From NCBI RefSeq assembly GCF_002305875.1, contig NZ_CP022098.1, positions 2,790,001 through 2,854,000 on the forward strand: a stretch of 64,000 nt of DNA. Direction: 5' to 3'. The notes under the pieces are model-generated. The model saw nothing but the letters and a program-made list of their open reading frames with translations, was not told the DNA's origin and did not search any database. The stretch is from Cystobacter fuscus. Lineage in GTDB: Bacteria; Myxococcota; Myxococcia; Myxococcales; Myxococcaceae. The number at the start of each line of letters is the position of its first letter. Within the stretch, counting starts at the first letter, position 1. Below are positions 1 to 7,900 of this stretch, piece by piece. Both the position numbers and the translations under genes were made by a program.

Positions 1-1436
1 GCCTCCTTGCTCGCCTTGACGGTGGCGACCGGCAACTGGACCGCGGGATCCCCCAGCAGGACGTAGCCGGCCAGATCCTGGCGCAGCATCCAGAGGTGTG
101 CCCGCTGGGTGGGGTCCACCGGATCCGGGTGGCCCGAGCGCCGGGCCTCCTCCTGCAGCTCGTAGAGCGTGGTGAGCTCCGTGTTCGCATCCGTGAAGAA
201 GCGTGACAGCGCGTTCAGACCGACTCCGGCACGGCGCCCGGACACCAGGGAGCGCAGCAGGCCCTGGAAGCGGGAGGGCCGGTTCTTCGCCGTCGTGCCC
301 GGGTCCTGGAAGCTGTACGACCAGGCCAGATCCATGTGACCCACGACGGCCAGGGGCCCCTGGGGATTGGCGAGCACCGTCTTGGGCAGCGCGGCGACGA
401 AGGGCCGCTCCCCCTGCCGGGGCAGCGAGGCGAGCAGTCGATCCAACGGCCCCGTGAATTGGCCAGCGTCACGCAACTGGGACAGCCACGAGTGGAAGGC
501 GCTCCGCGAGGGGGTCCCCGCGCCGAAGCAGGCCAGGTAGAACCAGAGGCCACCGGGGAGGAAGGGCTGGTTCGCCAGTGCCGAGGCGTCCAGCGTCTGC
601 CCGGCGCCCAGGCTCATTGCTCCCTGGAGCCTGTGCTGCGCGTCCACGGACTTCCAGCCCTGGCGAGGAGCGCCCAACCCATGGCTCAAGGAGAACAGCA
701 CGCTCGGCTCTCGCGAGGCCGCCTGCTCCAGCAGCCTGTCCACGGACCCATTCTCACCATCCCCCAGCTCCAGGATCTCCTTCGCCGGGAAGTCACCCAA
801 TTCCTGGCGTTCGCGGCAGCTCTGGAGGCTGGGGGTGATGAGCCCCTGGTAGCCCACGCTCGTCGCCCGGGTCCCGTCATGCGCGGTGTAGAAAAGAGCG
901 CGCGCTTGGGGGGAGGCGGAGGGGTTCTTGTCCCAGCGCAGCACCTTCTCCACATACGCCTCGTAGTCCGCGTCCCGGGAGAACGCGAGCCGCCCGATGA
1001 AACCGTCACCGCCGAGGATCTGCTGCATCTCGAGCGAGAGCTGATCCAGATCTCCGAGCATGAGCAGGTAGCGGGGCCGATCCGCCTCCGCGACCTTCTC
1101 GTCCTGGAGCACGCGCCTCTTCCATTGAGCCGCCGTGGGAGCGTCCATGTCCGGCGGTGCCCGGTAGATGCGAACGGGCGCTCCCTGGCCCTGCTGGCGC
1201 AGCTCGCGCAGGGGCGTGATGAGCGCCAACAGCCGATCCCCGTCGGGTCCCTCCGGCGCCACCACTCCCCAGCGCTGCGCGGGCAGCTCGTTGGGATCTC
1301 CGCCCGAGTCCCACAGGTGCGTCGGCATGTCGCTGGCCTCGGGCCTGGGCGGACTCAACGCCGATTCGAGTGGGAGCCCTTCCTCCAAGGTCGGGAGATG
1401 ATCGTCCGCGTGTGTCAGGAGCAGTTCGAGGTTCAT
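1..1436 (-). CDS. Caspase-fold (clan CD-like) protein, C-terminus cut by window edge
   Basis: Reading from an ATG at 1436, 478 codons stay open to the window edge, so the C-terminus is missing. The protein is a clear paralog of the next gene upstream (1461-3107) and aligns along its whole visible length. It shows a Ser-His-Gly block with His252 (SLSHGLGAP) and a Cys block with Cys303 (LACFGAGTP), the usual His/Cys dyad order of caspase/gingipain/CHAT-type folds. Near the edge it has the LLGDPAV motif seen late in such domains. No signal peptide is visible, so it is probably cytoplasmic. It starts 24 nt after the stop of its paralog, which suggests one transcript. Substrate and partner are unknown; peptidase activity is inferred from the fold motifs only. 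Confidence 0.75.
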   Translation of the reverse strand, partial: MNLELLLTHADDHLPTLEEGLPLESALSPPRPEASDMPTHLWDSGGDPNELPAQRWGVVAPEGPDGDRLLALITPLRELRQQGQGAPVRIYRAPPDMDAPTAAQWKRRVLQDEKVAEADRPRYLLMLGDLDQLSLEMQQILGGDGFIGRLAFSRDADYEAYVEKVLRWDKNPSASPQARALFYTAHDGTRATSVGYQGLITPSLQSCRERQELGDFPAKEILELGDGENGSVDRLLEQAASREPSVLFSLSHGLGAPRQGWKSVDAQHRLQGAMSLGAGQTLDASALANQPFLPGGLWFYLACFGAGTPSRSAFHSWLSQLRDAGQFTGPLDRLLASLPRQGERPFVAALPKTVLANPQGPLAVVGHMDLAWSYSFQDPGTTAKNRPSRFQGLLRSLVSGRRAGVGLNALSRFFTDANTELTTLYELQEEARRSGHPDPVDPTQRAHLWMLRQDLAGYVLLGDPAVQLPVATVKASKE

Positions 1437-1460
1437 GTCTGGAGTTCCCGGGGGACGGTT

Positions 1461-3107
1461 TCAATCGGGGATGCCGAGGGCGGCACGGCCCGCCTTGCAA
1501 TAGATGGCGGCGAGGCGCTCGAGTTCGCGGCGCTCGATGCCGTATTTCGTGGCGAGCTCCTTGGGGCTCAGCTCCCCGCACATGAAGTAGCCAATGGCTT
1601 CTTCGAGCTTGTCCGCGGCGATGGGCAGCGGCGCGGACGGGGGAGGAGTGGGGGGCGCGGCCGTGTATGGCTTGGACCGCTTCGACTCGACCGGGAGGCG
1701 GACCGCCGGATCTCCGAGCAGCACGTAGCCAGCGATGTCCTGCCGCATCATCCACAGATATCCACGCCGGATCAGCTCGTCGTTCGAGGGCTGGGCGCTC
1801 GTCTGGACGTCTTCATCGTGGATGCTGGCCAGTTCGCTGTCGGTGAGCGCGAGGTAGCGATACAGCTCGCGGAAGCCGATGCCGACCCGGTCCGACTTGA
1901 GCATCGTCTTCAGGGTGTTGATGAAGCGGCCCGGACGCTTCTTCGCGGGCGAGTCGTCCTCGCGGAAGCTGTAGGTCCACGCGAGATCGACATGGCCGAT
2001 GAACGCCAGCGGACCGTTCGGGTTGGCGAGCACCTTCTGCGGTGTGGCGGCGACGAAGGGCCTGCCCGTCCCCGCGAGGTTCTTCACCACGTCGGGCACG
2101 CTGGGGTAGCGCCCGGCCTCGACGAGCTTGCGGAGCCAGTGCTCGTACGCGCTCGTGTCCGGAGTGCCGGCGCCGAAACACGCGAACATGAACCAGATGC
2201 CATTGGGCATGAACGTGCGCGAGGTCAGGTCGTCCCCGCGCAGCAGCCCGTCACGGCCGAAGCTCATGCTCCCCTGGCCCGCGAGCCGGTCCTCCTCCGT
2301 CGTCCAGCCTCCCTTGGGCGCGCCAGCGCCGTGGCTCATGCTGAACAAGACGCCCGGAGCGGCGTGTGCCGCGCTCTCCAGGAATCGATCCAGACCCGGC
2401 TCCATCTCCTTGCCATGGATGTCGCATTCGTTGGTGGGAAAGAGGCCCTTGCCCATCTCACCGCGCATGAGCTCGATGCCGGGGTTGATGAGCGCCTTGA
2501 ATCCCGCGTCGAGGGCTCTCGAGCCGTCATGGGCCGTGTGCATGATGATCCGGCCGGATGCCTCGCGGGTCAGCTTCTCCGCGCGCAGGACCTTCTCGAC
2601 ATAGGACTCGTAGCCCCGTTCATCGGAGAAGTGGAGGCGGCCGACATAGCCGTCCGTGGACTGCATCTGCTGGATCGCGAGCGGCACCTGGTCGAAATCG
2701 CCCAGGATGAGCTGATACCGCGGCAGGTCCGTGTTCGTGTGCTCTCCCGCGTCGAAGTGCTTCTTGCGCCACTGCGCGGCCCCGGCCATGGTCATGGGCC
2801 CCGCCGGAACGCGGTACTCCTTGATGGGGTGCCCTCCCTGTTGCTCCCGCCGGAGCGCGATCAGCGGTTGGATCAGCTCGCGCAGGCGATCACCCCGGGG
2901 ACCCTCGGGGAGGATGAGACCCCAGCGCTGGGCCTCGAGGTCGTTCGGGTCCCCGCCTTCCTCCCAGAAGTCGAGCGGCTCGTGAACCTGCTCCCGGGTG
3001 CTCTCGAGCCCGGCGGCCGCGTCCACGGGCGGACCTTCCTCCAGCATGGGCGTGTTCGTGTCGGCATGGACCAACAACAGCTCGAGGTTTTCGCTCTGCT
3101 TCGGCAT
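1461..3107 (-). CDS. Caspase-fold (clan CD-like) cysteine peptidase-like protein with C-terminal helical tail
   Basis: This is a 548-residue protein. The ATG at 3107 is preceded by an AAAGAGA-like ribosome site; a longer frame exists but lacks similarity to the paralog. The N-terminus (NLELLLVHAD) matches the downstream paralog, which supports this start. The central region has His259 in SMSHGAGAP and Cys310 in FACFGAGTP, a plausible His/Cys catalytic dyad, followed by a GHVDLAWTYS block and LLGDPAVRLP near 464-473. A Pro-rich linker (about 480-497) leads to a 50-residue helical segment (about 498-548) with an HTH-like KELATKYGIERRELERL stretch. The family assignment (caspase/C25/CHAT-like) is from motif order and is not certain. 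The tail may be a partner-binding module. Confidence 0.72.
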   Translation of the reverse strand: MPKQSENLELLLVHADTNTPMLEEGPPVDAAAGLESTREQVHEPLDFWEEGGDPNDLEAQRWGLILPEGPRGDRLRELIQPLIALRREQQGGHPIKEYRVPAGPMTMAGAAQWRKKHFDAGEHTNTDLPRYQLILGDFDQVPLAIQQMQSTDGYVGRLHFSDERGYESYVEKVLRAEKLTREASGRIIMHTAHDGSRALDAGFKALINPGIELMRGEMGKGLFPTNECDIHGKEMEPGLDRFLESAAHAAPGVLFSMSHGAGAPKGGWTTEEDRLAGQGSMSFGRDGLLRGDDLTSRTFMPNGIWFMFACFGAGTPDTSAYEHWLRKLVEAGRYPSVPDVVKNLAGTGRPFVAATPQKVLANPNGPLAFIGHVDLAWTYSFREDDSPAKKRPGRFINTLKTMLKSDRVGIGFRELYRYLALTDSELASIHDEDVQTSAQPSNDELIRRGYLWMMRQDIAGYVLLGDPAVRLPVESKRSKPYTAAPPTPPPSAPLPIAADKLEEAIGYFMCGELSPKELATKYGIERRELERLAAIYCKAGRAALGIPD

Positions 3108-3331
3108 GGGGTCTCTTTCAGCGTGATGAGCGGGTGTCTTGAGTGCCCGGCTTGAACGGGGCGCGTGGGCATTTCCTTCGCGGAGCCAGGAAGGTGAGCA
3201 ATCAAGAGAGCCGGGCCTTGATGTCTCGCCTGTTCCGCCAGGCCCGGGTCGGAGATCGTCCCTCTTCAACAGGGGACGAGCGGTGCATGGCAGTGAGTAC
3301 TTTGAGGCCTTGTTCCCGAGCGTGCTGTGAT

Positions 3332-3358
3332 GGGCTTCACACGTCAGGTGTGAAGCCC
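3332..3358. terminator. Perfect inverted repeat downstream of the P450 gene
   Basis: The arms gggcttcaca and tgtgaagccc form a perfect 10-bp stem; the flanking c/g pair makes 11 bp with a 5-nt loop. It sits 35 bp beyond the P450 stop codon. There is no T-run on either side, so it may be a factor-assisted terminator or an mRNA 3'-end stabiliser. The rest of 3108-3392 shows no gene. Confidence 0.45.
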
Positions 3359-3392
3359 GGTATGGCGGTCGCGGGAGGCTCGGGGGAGAGCC

Positions 3393-4823
3393 TCAGCCCA
3401 TGGGGAGGAAGCGCACGCGCATTCCCTTGGGATGCATGGCGCCGAAGAAGAGCTTCCCCCGATACTCCTGGTGGGCGCCCACCTCGGGCAGGCTCGCGGT
3501 CAGCAGCGACACGAGGAGCATCTTGATGTTGAGCAACCCGAGCGCGCTGCCCGCGCAGGCCCGCCGGCCCCTGCCGAAGGGAAAGAAGTACCCGCTGCCC
3601 AGGGGGTTCTCCGCCAGGGTGTTCCCCTTCCAGCGGTCGGGCTCGAAGCGCTCGGGGTCCTTCCAATGCCGGGCCGAGCGATGAAGGGGCCAGCACGTGA
3701 GGAGCAGGTCGGTGTTGGGCGGCAGGACATGCCCTCCGAGGGAGACCTGTCGGTCCGGGCTCGAACAGCGCGAGTAGATGGGAACGGGAGGGAGCACGCG
3801 GAGCGACTCCAGCACGACGCGGTTGAACTCCGGGTAGCTCTCGAACACCTCGAGCGCCGGGTCCAGCTCGCGAGTCGCCAACTCGCGCACCTCGGCGACG
3901 ACGCGCGCTCGCACATCCGGGTGCCGCGTCAGGAGGTACAGCGTGTGAATGACACTGCTGGTGATCGAGGTCATCCCTCCGAAGTAGATGTTGCCGATCT
4001 GCGTCGCCAGGGCCCTCTCGTCGAGCTGCGTTCCCACCCTGAGCGTGGCGTGCAGCACGCTCCTGCCCGCCCCGGGTGACTGTCTGATTTCCCGCACGAG
4101 GCTCTCGAACCGGGCTTGCCAGCGCTCGCGCGCACGTGCGCCCGCCAGGGCGAAGGGCAGGGGTACGGGCAGGTTGATCCGGTCGGTGCCGACCTTCGTC
4201 AGTGTCTGGAACGTGTCGAAGATCTCATCCTCGAGCAGCCTCCCCACGGCTTGAATCGAGAGCGCATCGAAGGCGAGACGCGCGATCACCGGCACGACAT
4301 CTTCGAGAGGTTCGCCTCGCGTCGCTTCGACAAGGGCGCGCACCTTCTGGGTGAGCGCTTCACGCACGGCGTGGGCGTCGATCTCGTATCCCCGCGGGCC
4401 GATGGCGTTGTGGGCGGGGTCCGTCTCCCGCTTCTTCTTCCACTCCGCGCCGTTCGCGATGAACTCGCTCGCGTCGGTGATGATGGGGAGGAACTGCTTG
4501 CGGGGACTGGTCTTGTAGTAGCTGTCGAAGTCCCCTTCGAGCACCTGCCAGATGAGTTCCGGGTCCGTGAGGATGATCGTGGGCGCACCGAGGAGCCAGA
4601 CCACGAGCATGCCTCCATGGCGCTCGGCGTACCGGGCGCAGACTTCCCAGGGGAGTCGACCGATGAAGTCCTGGGCATTTCCCAAGGGAAGGGATGGCGC
4701 GGGACCTGGAATGCCCGCGAACGCTTTCATCCGGTGGCTCCAGAGCGCTTGGAAGGCCTTCTGGGAGAGGGTCGGAGTCCTGGATGCACTGGCGTCGGTT
4801 GGGGTTGGCGTGGCGTCGTTCAT
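3393..4823 (-). CDS. Cytochrome P450
   Basis: This 476-residue haem monooxygenase carries the family hallmarks. The haem-binding loop FPFGRGRRACAG has its axial Cys at residue 423, the K-helix motif is ESLR, and an I-helix segment GGMTSITSS lies where AGxxT is expected. A PERF-like segment (PERFEPDRW) also fits. It has no membrane anchor. The ATG at 4823 follows AGGAAGA; a longer frame reaching 4979 has no P450-like sequence in its extension. No ferredoxin or reductase gene is adjacent, so electrons must come from elsewhere. The substrate cannot be read from sequence; a role in secondary metabolism or lipid oxidation is only typical of the phylum. Confidence 0.93.
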   Translation of the reverse strand: MNDATPTPTDASASRTPTLSQKAFQALWSHRMKAFAGIPGPAPSLPLGNAQDFIGRLPWEVCARYAERHGGMLVVWLLGAPTIILTDPELIWQVLEGDFDSYYKTSPRKQFLPIITDASEFIANGAEWKKKRETDPAHNAIGPRGYEIDAHAVREALTQKVRALVEATRGEPLEDVVPVIARLAFDALSIQAVGRLLEDEIFDTFQTLTKVGTDRINLPVPLPFALAGARARERWQARFESLVREIRQSPGAGRSVLHATLRVGTQLDERALATQIGNIYFGGMTSITSSVIHTLYLLTRHPDVRARVVAEVRELATRELDPALEVFESYPEFNRVVLESLRVLPPVPIYSRCSSPDRQVSLGGHVLPPNTDLLLTCWPLHRSARHWKDPERFEPDRWKGNTLAENPLGSGYFFPFGRGRRACAGSALGLLNIKMLLVSLLTASLPEVGAHQEYRGKLFFGAMHPKGMRVRFLPMG

Positions 4824-4969
4824 CTGCGGATGTCTTCCTTTCCGGAGTGACGGGACCTCCGTAACATCTACCTCCCGGGGAGAGCGTGTCCATGCCTGCT
4901 TGCCTCGCGAGCAGGCCGATCTGATTGGGCAGTGTGGGAACGCGATGGTACGGTCGTGCTTTTGGACCG

Positions 4970-7900
4970 ATGAATCCAATGACCGGGTATTTCATCCAGG
5001 AAACGCTGTTCACCAGCACCAGGTCCATCGTCTACCGGGCGATGCGAACCGCGGATGCTCGGCCGGTGGTTCTGAAGGTGCTGAACGCGCAGTTCCCCAG
5101 CACCGAGCACGTGGCCCGGCTCCACCGCGAGTATCGGCTGACGCGGGCGCTCGCGATGGACGGGGTCATCCAGGTCCTGGGCCTGGAGCGCTTTGGAACG
5201 AGCATGGCCCTCATCCTGGAAGACTTTGGCGGCCAATCGCTTGCTCGCCTCCTGGGAGGTCGCTCCCTGGAGCTGCCGCGCTTGCTGCGCATGGCACAGC
5301 GGCTCGCGGACATCCTGGGTCACGTGCACCAGCACCAGGTCATCCACAAGGACATCAATCCTTCCAACATCGTCTGGAACCCAGACACCGACGAGCTCAA
5401 GCTCATCGACTTCGGTATCGCCACGGAGTTGGTGCGCGAGACCCCGGTCGTCCTCGGGGCCCACGTACTCGAGGGAACGCTGCCCTACATGTCGCCGGAA
5501 GCCACGGGCCGCATGAACCGGGCCATCGACTACCGCACCGACTTCTACTCGCTGGGCGTCACCCTCTACGAGCTTCTCACCGGCAAGCTTCCCTTCTCCG
5601 CCACCGACCCGATGGAGCTCGTCCACTGCCACATCGCGCGGGTACCGGTGCCCCCCCACGAGCTGGTGCCCGGCCTGCCCGCCGCCGTCTCCCAACTCAT
5701 CATGCGCCTGCTGTCCAAGCGGGCAGAGGACCGCTACCAGAGCGCCTTCGCGTTGGGGCGCGATCTCCGGCGCTGCCTGGACGAGGTCCAGGCCACCGGC
5801 CACATCTCGTCCTTCGAACTCGGGCGCGGTGACGTGTCCGATTCCCTGCAGCTCCCTCAGAAGCTCTACGGGCGTCAGCGGGAACTCGACGCGCTGCTCA
5901 CCCACTTCGACCGGGCGGCCGAGGGGCGGGCGGAGCTGGTGCTCGTCGCGGGCTACTCGGGGATTGGCAAGAGCGCGCTCGTGCACGAGGTGCACAGGCC
6001 CATCGTGCAACGCCGGGGATACTTCGTCTCCGGCAAGTTCGATCAGTTCAACCGGAACATTCCCTATGACTCCCTCATCCAAGCGCTGCGGGAGCTGATG
6101 CGGCAGCTCCTGACCGAGCCCACGGAGCGCCTGAATCAATGGAAGGAGCAGCTGCTGGGCGTACTGGGTCCGAATGCCTCCGTCATCATCGACGTCATCC
6201 CCGAGGTCGAGTTCATCGTCGGAGCGCAGCCACGGGCCCCCGAGCTGCCGCCCACCGAGGCGCAGAACCGCTTCCATCTCGTCTTCGAGGGCTTCGTGCG
6301 CAGCTTCGCCGGGCCGGAGCACCCGCTGGTGGTGTTTCTCGACGACCTGCAGTGGGCCGACCTGCCCTCGCTCAAGCTGCTCGAGCGGTTGATGACCGAT
6401 CCGGGCACGCGGCACCTGCTCCTCGTGGGGGCCTACCGCGACAACGAGGTGGGCACGTCGCACTCGCTCCTCTCTCTTCTCGAGGAGATGCGCGCGGCCG
6501 GTGCCACCGTGAGCACCATCACCCTCGGCCCGCTGGACCGCGAGCACTGCATCGAGATGCTCGCCGACACCCTGGGCCGCGCCCCCGCGGACGTCGAGTC
6601 CCTGGCGGAACTCTGTCTGCGCAAGACCGAGGGCAATCCCTTCTTCCTGGGACAATTCCTGCTCTCCCTCTCCGAGGAGGGACTGGTCCACTTCGACGCA
6701 CGGGCTGGCAGGTGGGCGTGGGACATGGACCGCCTCGTCCACACGCCCATGACGGACAACGTCGTGGAGTTGATGGCCACGAAGATTCAAAAGCTTCCGG
6801 CGGATGCGCAGCGAGTGCTCTGGCTGGCGGCGTGTATCGGCAACAGTTTCGATCTCAAGACCCTCTCCATCGTCGACGCGCGCACGCCTGGGGAAACAGC
6901 GGAGTCACTCTGGGCGGGATTGCGCGAGGGGCTCGTCCTGCCCGTGGGAGACGCTTACAAGTTCATCGAGGATCGCTCCGCCGCCGCGGCCTTCGTCGAG
7001 CGGGAGACACCAGGTGAGAGCGCCAGGGTCGTCTACCGCTTCTTGCATGACCGGGTGCAGCAGGCGGCCTACTCGCTCATCCCCGAGGACAGCCGGCGGG
7101 AGGTCCACCTGCGGATCGGCCGTCTGATGCGCTCGGCGCTCAGCAAGGGAGAGCGTAACGAAGAACTCTTCACCATCGTGGGGCACCTCAACCTTGGTGC
7201 GGAGCTGATCACCGGGCAGGCAGAGCGGGACGAGCTGGCGGAGTTCAATCTCATGGCCGGGCGCAAGGCGCAGTCCTCCGCCGCGCATGCGGCCGCGCTG
7301 GGTTATCTGGAGAAGGGGCTCTCGCTCCTGGGCCCGGAGCGCTGGACGCGGTGTTTCCCGCTGGCGCTCCAGCTTCACACCCAGGCGGTGGAGGTGTGCT
7401 TCTTGAGCACGGACTTCCCGAGCATGGAGCACCACTCCGACGAGGTCCTTCGACACGCTCACGGCACGCTCGACCTGGTCCGGGTCTACGAGATGAAGAT
7501 CCAGGCCTATGTCATCCAGAACCGGCTCAAGGACGCGGTCTTGGCCGCACGCCGGAGCCTGTCGCTGCTCGGTATCGAGTTTCCGGACCAATCGACCTCC
7601 GAGGATGTACGAGCCGCGTTCGCCAGGACGAAGGCCCTCATCGGGGAGCGCCGCATCGAGGATCTCATCGACCTGCCACCGATGACGGACCCGAAGATGC
7701 TCGTGGCGATGCGGATCTTCACGAGCATCGCCACGACCACGTACGTTGCCGCTCCGGATCTCTTCCCCCTCGTCGTGCTTCGCCAGATCGAACTCGGGCT
7801 CGAGCACGGCAACACGGGGGCGTTGGCCTACGGCTATGGCACGTACAGCATCCTCCTCGCTGGCTTGCTGGGGGATATCGACTCCGCCCATGCCTCGGGA

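Noticed and set aside
336-3155. 939-codon open frame on the plus strand
   Set aside because: It is antisense to the two caspase-like genes, which align with each other and carry motifs. The frame is a GC-bias shadow.
4868-6790. 640-codon open frame on the minus strand
   Set aside because: It lies opposite the kinase and AAA domains of the trifunctional protein and shows no domain.
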